Assembly: GCA_905116865.2 (NCBI GenBank)
Contig: CAJHNH020006623.1
Span: forward strand, 93,501 to 157,500
Origin: Candidula unifasciata
Lineage: Eukaryota; Mollusca; Gastropoda; Stylommatophora; Geomitridae
Direction: 5' to 3'
DNA length: 64,000 nucleotides
Part shown: positions 1-11,800 of the stretch, in pieces
How positions within the stretch are numbered: the stretch's first letter is position 1
How the letters are laid out: every line of letters begins with the position of its first letter
Position numbers and translations under genes: made by a program
Notes under the pieces: model-generated
Told to the model about the DNA's origin: nothing
What the model saw: the letters and a program-made list of their open reading frames with translations, nothing else
Database searches by the model: none

Positions 1-39
1 TTCTGATGTTTTTGAAGTAGTCATGTTTGGGTAATAATA

Positions 40-560
40 TATGCATGAGGTACTTGTGTTTCTTCTTTATGGCAGTGAAACTTGGTCAACTTATTTGCAT
101 CAGGAAACTGGCTAAGTAGCATTCACATGCTAATAAGAATATTTAGCATTAAGTGGTTAGACAAGATTACAAACATTGAGGTATTGGAAAGAGCAGGTAT
201 TACAATGGTTTTCTTAATGCTAAGTCTACTAAAGCTCAGATGGCTGGGCCACACATGGAGGATGGTAGAGTCCCTAAGGACATCCTCTGTGGTGAGTTAC
301 AGGTAGAAGATGTTTAAGCTAACCTCTACTACGATATAAAGATGCGAAGCTGGACATAAATGATACAGGTATTGATGTAGATTCGTGGAAACAATGCCAT
401 GTACTGTGATGAATGGCGGTAGAAATCAGGAAGGGCATAGGAATAAAGGAGAAAAAAAAAGGTTGAGCACTGAATGTTTAAGAAGCAGACTAAATATTTG
501 TGATGGCAACAACCAGACGGAAAGCGGTTAAGCTAAAGTCTAGGCGTCGATGAACGACCA
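40..560 (+). mobile_element. Non-LTR retrotransposon fragment (reverse transcriptase C-terminal region)
   Basis: The broken translation holds the LINE-typical FLYGSETW-like start near 60, then IKWLDKITNIEVLERAG, LRWLGHTWRM (about 235-265) and a tail like RYKDAKLDINDTGIDVDSWK. Several stops and shifts show it is dead. It ends near a GAAGAAGAAG tract at 590-600. Confidence 0.65.
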
Positions 561-780
561 GAGCATTTTTGTGTGTGCTGATGAATGAGAAGAAGAAGAG
601 GTGCTAGCGGCATATTTTTATAGGCCGGTTTGCATCCAACTGGGATGATGTTAGTATCCTGCTGACCACCATTATTTTCCAGAATATTTACGGTACCTAT
701 TTTAGATGGCGTTGACTTGGGGGTCTAGGTGAAGTGAGAGAATAAAAAATGTCCAACTTTTGTGAGACTTCCCATACACG

Positions 781-1460
781 CACGCACGACACGCCACACA
801 GAGGACAGGACACACACAGACAGGACAGGACACACACCGACAGGACAGGACACACCAACAGGACAGGACACACCAACAGGACAGGACACACCGACAGGAC
901 ACACACCGACAGGACAGGACACAGCTACAGGACAGGACACACAGACAGGACAGAACACACACCGACAGGACACACAGACAGGACAGGACACACAGACAGG
1001 ACAGGACACACAGACAGGACAGGACACACACAGACAGGACAGGACACAGACAGTACAGGACACACAGACAGGACAGGACACACACAGACAGGACAGGACA
1101 CACACAGACAGGACAGGACACACACAGACAGGACAGGACACACAGACAAGACAGAACACACTGACAGGACACACACACAGACAGGACAGGACACACACCG
1201 ACAGAACAGGACACACTGACAGGACAGGACACACAGACAGGACAGGACACACAGACAGGACAGGACACACACCGAGAGGAGAAGACACACACCGACAGGA
1301 CACACACAGACAGGATAGGACACACAGACAGGACAGGACACACCGACAGGACAGGACACACCGACAGGACAGGACACACACCGACAGGACAGGACACACA
1401 CCGACAGGACAGGACACAGACAGACAGACAGGAAGCACACAGACACACACACACACACAC
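781..1460 (+). repeat. GACAGGACACACA-type minisatellite, about 680 bp
   Basis: Short units of 10-15 bp built from gacaggacacacac / cgacaggaca / agacaggaca are repeated with small variants and end in an (AC)n run at 1440-1462. Because the motif lacks stops, long open frames appear on both strands (Thr/Gly/His/Arg-rich on +, Cys/Val/Leu-rich on -). These are artefacts. Confidence 0.95.
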
Positions 1461-1895
1461 AAAAAGGCGAGCAACAGAACTGGCCACACTACCTTATGTC
1501 TTCACATTTAGGAGTCGTTAATATAAACCTATGGCTGTAACCTATGGTACCATTTCAGTGGTTTGAGATCAATTCTGTCCTATTCCATAGTTGTACATTT
1601 CAAGCTGTACGATAGACTTGGCCAATGAAGACAACTGTTTTAAGGGTGCTTAGTTGATCATGTTCTTAGTACACTTGTTTCCATAGCCAGGAGCACACAC
1701 CATTTGGAGGTGACAGGTTCGATTGCCGGCATGGCAATTATAGCTTTCGATTGTTATGTTATTTAGTGAGTCCTTTTATCTTTCTATGAGTGCCGATCAA
1801 TACATTGTCTGTTTGTTTATTATATATACCTTGTGTCTTGGTAAGCTCCAAATGACAGGTTATTTTTATGTACCTTACAGAAGAAGGCATCTCTA

Positions 1896-2009
1896 CAAGG
1901 TCTCCCAAAAGTTACTATACACAGGCAAACATATTGGTGGTTTTCCACTCCTGAAGAGCACGTATGCCCCCCCACCCCAACAATTTATAAAAACTTATGG
2001 AACACCCTG
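1896..2009 (+). mobile_element. Short mariner-like MITE with TA flanks
   Basis: The ends are CAAGGTCTCCCAAAAGTT and, inverted, CAGGGTGTTCCATAAGTT, with TA on both sides (1894-1895 and 2010-2011). At 114 bp it has no coding capacity. The inverted end resembles that of the element at 4908-5366. Confidence 0.5.
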
Positions 2010-2154
2010 TACTTGTGTATTCTTCTGGCTAATCTGACTCTTCAAGTTATGTATTTGAATTTACTATACTGATACAGGCTATTGGACATTGCAGGTTGTG
2101 GAGGTGCATGGGTTGCCAGTCAGCAAGGCACTTAATGAGCATCTTCTTTCGCTG

Positions 2155-2460
2155 TTTGCTGACTGATAACTCCGGCGGAAAGGTTCTGGTTGTTCATCCA
2201 CTTCTGGATTTAGGTCTTGTTAAAGAACTTGAGTTTGCGTTCACATCCATTTTACAGATCTGGCTTATTTGTATGCAGACTGTTGGTTCCTCACCTCTCA
2301 GGCACTCCAACTTCAAAAGAAAACACCCCTGATAATTCATATTTTATGACATGCTTGTTGGGTGGGGGGGGGGGGGGCAATGGGTGGGGGGGAACACATG
2401 TTTTTTTTTTTTTCTCTCACAGTGGGACCCATGAACCCACGAACCCACACAGGTAGCCTG
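2155..2460 (-). repeat. Dispersed repeat family 'VVHPLLDF' (copy 1)
   Basis: An interspersed repeat of about 250-300 bp recognised by tctggcggaaagttctggtt, then gatctggcttatttgtatgc and agactgttggttccttgcct. Other copies: 10135-10440, 21084-21310, 23385-23530, 24405-24670, 31495-31735, 38945-39225 and, inverted, 41570-41775. Seven of eight read the same way. On the opposite strand the element ends in a (GAA)n-like tail (clear at 41757-41775), so I assign the element strand as minus here. This copy has a poly-G run at 2365-2377. Confidence 0.7.
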
Positions 2461-2484
2461 ATAATGATTTTTGATACATCAGAA

Positions 2485-2575
2485 TTTTAACTCTTTGCTT
2501 GCTGCTGAAGATGGGTACGGAGCGCTTATGGGGGGTGTCACGAGTGCTGTGATGTCGATTTTTAATTCAACATTC
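2485..2575 (+). mobile_element. LINE RNase H 3' tail fragment
   Basis: It shares tgctgaagatgggtacggag, cgcttatgg and gtgctgtgatgtcg with the RNase H LINE copies at 35925-36030, 38537-38885, 39440-39680, 39885-40075 and 43255-44235. Confidence 0.55.
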
Positions 2576-2595
2576 TTTCAAACTGATTTTCCCAG

Positions 2596-2808
2596 CAAAG
2601 TCTGGCTTCAGACCTGGAACACAAGACCCGAGAGATTCAGGCCCAAATTGCAGAACTGGCAAAGCTGAAGAACGACATTGGGCAGAGAGAGCAGGCCAGT
2701 GATATCTTAAAGGGTCAGCTGATGGACAAAGCTCTGGAGAGTGATAAATTTAAGGCTGAAGCTGAAGCTGCGTCACAGAAACTCTTGTTAGCAGAGAATC
2801 AGTTGATG
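2596..2808 (+). CDS. Exon 1 in window: coiled coil, phase 0 to 0
   Basis: The acceptor is a pyrimidine-rich stretch ending in cccag at 2595 and the donor is GTATGT at 2809. The exon is 213 bp, 71 codons, open throughout. It starts QSLASDLEHKTREIQAQIAE and ends LLLAENQLM, a typical coiled coil. It is the first exon recognised; earlier exons must lie to the left. An antisense SINE of the GCTAAGTCGATGCG family follows about 40 bp after the donor. Confidence 0.7.
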
Positions 2809-5800
2809 GTATGTCTAAACTTTATTACAGTTAGTTGTGTATCATTTACAGGGTGTTGTAGAACCAACCCCAGCATTTTTTGCTGTTGTTGTTTTTCTAG
2901 GCATTTTTATATCCGGTAGTTTGCCATTGCTTTCTGGACGGCCGGCTTCTCGATACCACTGTTGAAACCAATGCAAAGCCTGTAGCTGGGGTCAAATCTT
3001 GTATTACGAAGCGCATTCCCAACGCCTAAGCCACAGGTGCTGACCTTTATGTTATATGTTTATTTAAATTATGTGGACACAAACAATATGTTGCACAGTT
3101 TATGGCCAGGCATATGTCACTGTATCTTGTCAGGGGCGTTACTACAGAGTTCAATCAACAAACAATAAAGTACACAAAAATTACATCTTTTTGCTGAAAT
3201 GCATAAACTGCATTGTCAATTAGGGCTGTACATCTTGAATTCTCACCATGGTCTACCTGAAAGAAACTGGGTCTTTTGCCAGCTCTCCCGCTTCTTGTAC
3301 TTTCATATTCATGGAGTCACTTATATCCTGTGCCCCTTTTCATGTTGGTTAACCCCTGCCGTCTTTCCTGGAACCATGTCTTCTGCTATTATTTTTTCCA
3401 GTCCGCCATGGCGCTTGATATGACCAAAATATTTCAGCTTCCGAGACAAGATTTTGTTTTTTTTAGCCAGTCTTCCTTGATGTTCAGATCTTTTAAACTT
3501 TTAGTATTTTTTCTGTTCTTTGTTATGGTATTCTGATAATCTTTCTGTATCGTTTCAGCTCAAAAGCCCATATTCATTTTCTTTCAGTTAACCCCTGCCG
3601 TCCTTCCTGGAACCATGTCTTCTGCTATTATTTTTTCCAGTCCGCCATGGCGCTTGATATGACCAAAATATTTCAGCTTCCGAGACAAGATTCTATTTTT
3701 GAGCCAGTCTTCCTTGATGTTCAGATCTTGTAGAATTTCAGTATTTCTTTTGTTCTTTGTCCATGGTGTTCTGAAAAATCCTTCTGTATCGTTTCAGCTC
3801 AAAAGCCCCTATTTTCTTTCTGGAGTACTGGGAGATAAGTCCACAGCACACCTGAAAGAAACCCGGGTCCTTAGCCAGTTCCTTCACCTCAAGAACTTTC
3901 TTACCCAATGTAACTCTTATATCCTGTGCCCATTTTTGTGCTGATTGGCCTCAGCTCCTCTTTCCTTGTATCATGCCCTCTGCTACTATTCTTTCCAGTC
4001 CACTGTGGAGCTTGATGTGGCCAAAGTATTGCAGTCTCTAAGATAAGATGCTGTTTACGAGCCAATCTTTCTTGATGTCCAGGCAAGAACTACATATATT
4101 AGAGAGTTGAATGAGAGAAGACCACAAGGCAGACCAAGAAGGTAGTGGAGAGATAATATGTGGACAGACATGCAGCATAGAAACACTCGCAGTGATCAGT
4201 TGGATAGAGAAGCCAAAAGATGTAATTTTTGAGTACTTCATTATATGTTGATTTAATTCTGTAGTATTGCCCCTGACTAGATACAGTGACATATGCCAGG
4301 CAATCATAGATATAAGTGGTGATATCTGCCACCATAAAGGGCTCACAATGTTTATGAAGTAAAAGTATATTAGTTACATTTGAAAGAGATCCCCCTCCCT
4401 TGAGGGCTGACAAGTCTACAAACGGTTGCCCTGGATGGGTTCTCCAGAAACACAACATCTGTAGATGAAAGGACACAGAGGACGCCACACAATTGAATGA
4501 GGCAGTGCCGTGTCCCACAAAACCAATCGAAAGGCTAACCCGGTCAACAAATGCCGGATGTAACCTGGCACAATGCAGTTACGCCACTCTTACAATCAAA
4601 AAGAAGAAGAATGTGGCCCAATATTCTGCGCTGAATTTAATCTGTTATATCAAAAATATTGCAGTGGATAGAACGGAATAGAGGAATAGACTCCGAGCCC
4701 TGTGTGGTGTACGAACAGCATATTGATGATTCATGCGATTTGTAATGACTTTTCACTAAAACATTGGTTATGATGACGATGCTGAATCTTTTCTATTTTC
4801 TTTTCTAAAGGAGCTCCAACAACTTCAAAAGAAAACTGAAAATCATATCAGAGAGACCTCACTGTCATTAAACCAGTTACAGAAAGAGAATGAGTAAGTG
4901 ATTTGTACAGTGTGTCCCGTAAGTTTCCATAGTAAAGTAAAGAACCCTTTTCCACGCCTCAAGGCATATAGGGCTAGACCTATATTTTTATAGACCAATC
5001 GGCTCAAGATGGGTAGTGTGGTCAGCATCACACTGACTGCCTTTGCTTCCCAGGACTGCACCTGGTACCCACTCAAAGCTGGGTCTACCTGGGAGCTAAG
5101 ATCATTTTCCGATCGGCAGGCGAGCCTCTAGCTGCTACGCCGCGGCGACTCCCTATAAGTTTCCATACAGAGGAAAATATAAAATAAAATAAAAAATATT
5201 TGTTATAATATTCTCTACATGCTACAGTTGTTTTGCAAATATAATTTGATGTGTGTCCTCCACTGTTGAAGAACTCGTATAAGCACTGCTGGAGTTATAC
5301 TTGTGAGGGCGTTGGTGATGTTTATTTTTTTTCTTTCTTATGTTTGGAAGCTTATGGAACACCCTGTAGTTGTTCACATAATTTATCCCCATTTGTTCAT
5401 TCCCTAGCATGTGTGTGTGTAGTTGAGTTTATTGGGATATGTAATTCGGTCCACCTCTGTTGCACACAGTGTTTGGTTTGATTCTCACTGTACATGCGCA
5501 TGCGTACTTAGTGACTCAGTGAATATGCTTAGGAAGATGGATTGTAACACTAAGCGAATCCCTGGCCCAACCCTCATCTTTGTGCCATTTGTTGCCGGTG
5601 TTAGAGGCACCAAGCATGCAGATTATCTTGCAGACACTGTTATGGCTGGTCTGATACTGGATAGAAGCCACATTATCAATGTCATGTGCATAACACACAT
5701 CAAAGATGAATACAGCAAAGGACATGACTGTATCTCTGTTTAGACTGATGGACAGGAAAAGGGAAGGGCGGGGGGGGGGGGGGGGGGGGGCAGCCTGGAG

Positions 5801-8800
5801 CTGCAAGAAACTAATGTTTCATCAGGGAACAAGATTTTTGATTATTAAACACAAAACAAGTGTCATCAGTCATTTTACGCTTGTGGAACTTTTGAAGAGG
5901 AGATGGAAGTACCCATGGATTTCTTCAGAGTGCTGTGGTGATCATCCTCACTAACCACTATCTATGGATGGTTATTGTTTCTTCTTTAAAAACAGTTTAA
6001 ACTCCCATTGTTAAATCTATGGATGAGACTGCTTCAAACTTTTACCTTCCTTAGGCCCCTCAATCAACTCATCATGCCCCCCCCCCCCTGTCTTTTGATA
6101 TCTTCTTCTTCTTCTTTTGTCAAAATCTGCTTGTGCCGCTAGGCGTCGCAGTCTATCAGATGATCGGCAACCGAGTCAGGGCGCGCTCAGTCGCTTCATA
6201 TGCCGTGATGTTATGAAGTCTCAAGTTGTCCGTGACTCCTTCAATCCATCTTCTTCTTGGTCTTCCCCTGCCTCTTGTTGTTTCGATTTTCATGTTGTAT
6301 GCTCTTGATGCTGGCATCGTTGGTTCCATTCTCATTAGGTGACCAAACCATTTCATTCTTTGCTTCTCAATAAATTTAACGATGGGTATGGTTCCAATAG
6401 TTCTTGTGATCACATCGTTTCTCACTCGATCTCTTCTGGTTTTATTCGCAGCCATTCTCAAACATCTCATTTCACAGGTGGTTAGTCTTCTCTCGTGTTC
6501 TTTTGTTAATGTCCAAGTCTGACATTGATAACCTAATGTCGGTATAAAGATTGTATTTATAATTTGTCTTTTTATCTCAGCTGGGACAGCAGGGTGTTTT
6601 AAAATTGGGGCAAGCTGGTATGCGACATTGTTGGCTTGTTGGATTCTTGCTTCAATCTCTCTGTCTATTTTACCATTGGATGTAAAGATACTTCCCAGGT
6701 ATTTAAATTCTTGCACTTGTTTTAGGCTGTGATCTAGAATCTTTTGATATCTCTTACAGCTATTCCCATATTCTTCGAATATTATTAACTTGTTTTGAAT
6801 TCACTTCTTTATGTGTATTAAATCTGGCAAGTTTTGTTTTGTCTTATATAAGTCCCATAGAAGATTTTCTATACTGTAAAAAGACACTCCACAGTATGTG
6901 TCCTGTCTACCTACTACTTTCTCATATCATTAGTTTGGATGGAATTTATTAAGTTCTGTTCATGAGCTTGCATTAGTCAGTCAATATGCCATGGTAGTTT
7001 CTTTCCTTCTCTTTATACAGACAAACAGTTAACGAATATTTTTAAATGATTACTTATAACTTATTGAAAATTGTTTTATTCATCATCCATGTTTCTGATT
7101 CATACAGCACTAATTTAATTTTAGGTTTATAAAAAATATTATAAGTCTGGTATTAGATTTAGCAGCGTGCCTAGCCTTGGTTTTGTCAGTGGCATTGAGT
7201 GCTAACCGCACAGAAGTTGTGGCAAACTACTGAATGTAAAATTACCTAGTGAAGTTGCAAGTTACACGAGTAACTTAAAAAAAAAATTCTAGATTTAATT
7301 TCTGTTGACTTCCGCAAATTAGACAGTGCTACAAAATCTTTAATATTAATATTTTATCATCTCCATTGCCCGGCTTGCTAGCATAGTTGGTTAAAACCCT
7401 CTGCGCTGCGACCGGGTGATGAACTCCTTGTGGTCTGGGCTCATGCCTGGGGGTAGGCAGAAAAGCCACATTTCTACCAGAGTTACGGTATCCATCATGG
7501 AATCAAGTACCGAGCCAAAGGGTTTACAACTCATGGTTTCTGGATACTAAAAAAAAATCATCTCCATTATCCCAAACTTTATCTGCATTCCTTGTATAGT
7601 TTTACCCCTTTAAATGCTTCTGTCAAGGAAAATTGAGTATCTTTTGCTTGATATATTGTGTGTACCATATGAGTGGAGTTGCAGATTTTTCTTCATCTTC
7701 TTATTCTTGTTCTGCGTTCTTCCGAAGACGTAAATGTGTTGCCTGGGTTAGCTTTCCCAGGCAAGTTTTAAAATTATGTGGCTCCAGTAAAAGCCTGTTT
7801 ACGACTGGGTCAGGCACACGAAGAAGTGACCCAAGAGTCAGTTGCAGCTCTTGAAGGCTTTCTACTCCAATCGTACATATGCTAGACTGACGGGCATGCA
7901 TCATTGTACTGGATCTTCTTTCGCTGACACATTTCTAAAGGTTTCACCCCCTTGACTTATAAAAAAAATAGATAACATATGCTCCTGTTTGGTGCATGTC
8001 AAAAGTGGGGCTGCCATTTTAAAACTCGTTGTGACATCACCGTGTTTATCTGCACTGTGATGTCACATGCCTAACATTCTTGACATCTTTACAATAATAT
8101 TGGCATGTTACAAGACGGATCACAGAATGCTGCTCCTCTTCGGTGCATATCAAAAGTTGGGTGGCCATATTTAAATTGTCATCAAACATCACTGTGCTTG
8201 ACGGCACTGCTGTGTCACATGCTCAACATTTGTGACATCCTTAACAACAATACTGACAGGTTACAAGACAACAGCATGGTTACTGCGGGATTTACTGAGT
8301 AGGGGATCCAAGCACTTATGGACTGAGTGGTTTGTCGTGCAGTGAGGACTTACTGTAACTATTGTAATTCTATCACACTTTTATTAAGGTTTTGATTCAA
8401 AACCCCTTTTTATTTACTTTACTTCTGACTAACTGGTGTTATGTTGCACAGGACATTAGAGGGGTCAAACGTGGAGCTAGTCAAACAGCTGCAGAAGCTT
8501 CAGGAGGAGCTGCAGCTTGGGACCTCATCCCTAAAGGACACCCAGGCACAGCTGGGTCAGGTGGAAAGTAACTTTAAAGGTAGGCAGGCTTCTAATAATT
8601 TGTCTGTAAAATTAACGAGCAGATTATTACCAAACAAGCCCTGACACTGGACACATTTGGATTGAGTGTGCTTTGATATTGAAGAGAAACCCTAAAACGA
8701 ACATGACTGAGAGAAGCCAGAGGTGCTGGACTCCGTTCCATCCATGGTATCAATGGGACTGCATGGGATAAAATGAATGAAACAACAGACAAATTTGAAA

Positions 8801-11800
8801 TGGTTAAATATTGGGCACACAGGCCTGTCTTACATTCTGCCTTTCTGGCTTCACTCTGCATACATTAACTAATTCATACATCATTTTAGCGGAAGTCGCC
8901 GCGGCTAGATGCTCGTGTGCGGATCGGAAGGTCGTGGGTTAGCTCCCTGACGGAGCCGGACTTTTAAAAAAAAATGACCTTGACTCTCAGGTCGACCCAG
9001 CCTTGAGTGGGTACAAAGTTCAGTCCCGGGAAGTAAAGGCGGCTGGTGTGATGCTGACCACATGACCCATCTTGTGCTGATTAGTCTCTAAAAATATAGG
9101 TCTAGCCCTATATGCCCCATAACCTAAAGGCATGGAAAAGGGACCTTTACTTTTACATCATTTGAGCAGACAGAATGAAATTGATGACTAGCCTAAGGCC
9201 CCTATAAGACTTCGTCTTCTCTTCTTTTGTTCACCTGAAATAAGTTGTCTATATCAGCAGTTTTGTCTCTTGTATAAATTTCACTGTCGTTTTTAGTTCA
9301 TTCAGTGGTCCATAGAGTTTACGTTCCTCTATGTGACTTATAACAGCATGACCTGATGGTGATAATGATGTAAAAATTGTATGGTTATATATGGGGTATA
9401 TTTGGTCCCAGAGATATATAGCCAGCGACTCTGAAAAATACTGCCAGCGAAGCGAACGGAAGAACCTCTTCCAGATATCTTTTCCTTCCTTGGAGCGGCG
9501 GGGCATTCCCGTTGTAAAGGAAGGAAGAAGATGATAGCACTTATTGCTACTCTGTATCGGTTCTGGGGGAAAATAATCGACCCACTACCCCTTAACAATG
9601 GTGAAAATATGGGGGTGATTGCAGTCAAGCTAATACAAGGAATCCCAGAGAAATTTGACTAAAAAGCTCAACAGAATGGGGAAGCAAAAAAAAAAAAAAC
9701 ATGCACAAAACAACACAACGTAATGTGTCGGCCGGGCAGCCTTTTTCAAACATAAGTGAACTACACAAACGTAACAAGGAGAGGAGAGTAACAACCATGT
9801 TGAAAAACGTGGATGAAAAACCAGAACATTTTAGAGTTTATAGCCGGGGAATAATTAAGAAAAGGATATTTCAAGGAGTTAAAATCAAGAGGAATAACTT
9901 CATTGAAAGGGATGTTATTCCACATGGCTGTGCAAAACGACTGCCCACTTGCCGAAAGGGTCACACAAAGCATAAACCCTGCAGCTCCAACAATGTCCCC
10001 AGGGATTCACCGTTAAAAACTACACTCGTGAACTAAACTATGTATCCATGAAACAAATCCACACCCTTCAGAGCACAAGGCAAATGGCTGAACCACTTCG
10101 CCACAGAGAGCTTCCATGGTGACGGTTTTAGTTCATATTGATTTTTAATTTCTGCTTCTTTGTGTTCACCAGCTGTCAACTCTGGCAGAAAGTTCAGGTT
10201 GTTCACCCACTTCTGGACTTTAGCCTTGTTGCAGAACTTGAGTTTTGCGTGCACATCTGTTTTAAGGATCTGGCTTATTTGTGTGCTGACTGTTGGTTCC
10301 TTGCCTCTCAGGCAGATGTAGTCTGACTTTGATGGAAACCTGCATTATCAGCTGCTTTGTACACCATGCTTGTTAGGAGGGCAGTGAGTCTATTCCCACC
10401 CCCTCCCCCCTCACACCCCAAATGAGGCCCCAGAACTGACACGGAGAGATCTTCAATTTTATAACATAATTTTCCGGTTTGTGTCAAGATGGCGGGACCT
10501 GTTTCTCTCTAACTCGGCGCATATCGGTTGATCGACGGTCCGACAAGCTGTCATCGCAAAACCACCAATTGTTATAGAATCAGATTTCTGACTTTAACTG
10601 CATGATGATTCGTTCTAATCTGTTGGCTCGCTCATGGGCCACTCAAACATCCAAGACCTACAACGGATTGCAACGAACCGCCATGCATGGAGAGTCATGA
10701 CCTCTGCCCTATGTGCCGCACTCGACACAAGAGGAAAGACTAACTAACTATGTATATGTTTTGTTTTAATGCAGAATCTCAGAACAAGTGGAACGATCTA
10801 GAAGGGATACTGAGACAGGAGCTAGCACAAAGTGTGTTGTCTGCAGCAGAGCTAAGTGAGCAGAAGATGGCATTAGAAAGTCTACTGTCTGCGAAGGATG
10901 TGGAGATTGTAGAGTTGAGGAATCATTGTCAAGCTAGCGAGAAGAAAGTTAGTGGTAAAGATGAAGAACTCTCACAAAAATCCCAGGACATCACTGAACT
11001 GGAGAAGCAGCTGCAGAATCTGCAAGACCAGCATGAGGGCCTCAAGAAAGAGAATCACCAGCAAGAGATGTTTGCCAAAGAAAAGATGGCTCAACTGGAA
11101 ATGGCTGTAATAGAAAAAACACAGGAGTTGGAAATGTTTGTGATTCAGTCTTCACAAGACAAAACAGGGCTAGAAGCTGAAAAGGATAGATTGTTGGAAG
11201 AGAATCAGACACTGCAGCTGGAAATACATTCATGCAGGTTTGAATGTGAGAGTAGCAAGGCTTTAATTGCAAGTTTAAATGAGGAGATTAAAACATTGAA
11301 AGAGGTTTTAGAGAACAGAGATTTGTCTTTGGCTGAGATGGGGTTGATTGTTGAAAATAAGGATAAGGAATTGGATGGAAAGAAGGAAGAGAATGTTGCA
11401 CTGAGCAGTGGGGTGCACCAGAGAGACCAGGAGATTCAGTTATTGAAGGAGAAGCTGGTTTCTGCAGAGAAAGATTGGGAAGTATCGCAGAAAGAGCTAC
11501 AAACTGTATGCAAGAGGTGTGAGGGTTTAGAGAGGGGGAGTGAATCACTGATTTCTCAGATTGAAGAATGCAGAAGACAGGATGAATGTAGGAAACAAGT
11601 AAAAGAGCAGCTTGAGAAGCAGGTGGCAGATCTCCAGAGTCAGCTGGACTTGTCACAGAGTCAGTGCTCAACTTTGTCCCAGCAGGTGAGATGTGAGCAG
11701 GAGAAAGTGACTCTGCTAGAGAAGGAGGTTGATAGTTTGCGTACCAAATGTAGTGAGCTAGAGAGCCGTGCCAGCATCTGGGCAGCTGACTTAGAAAATA

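Noticed and set aside
9701..10036. Possible 111-codon basic protein on the plus strand
   Set aside because: No recognised family, no splice or conservation support, and surrounded by repeat sequence; too weak to annotate as a gene.
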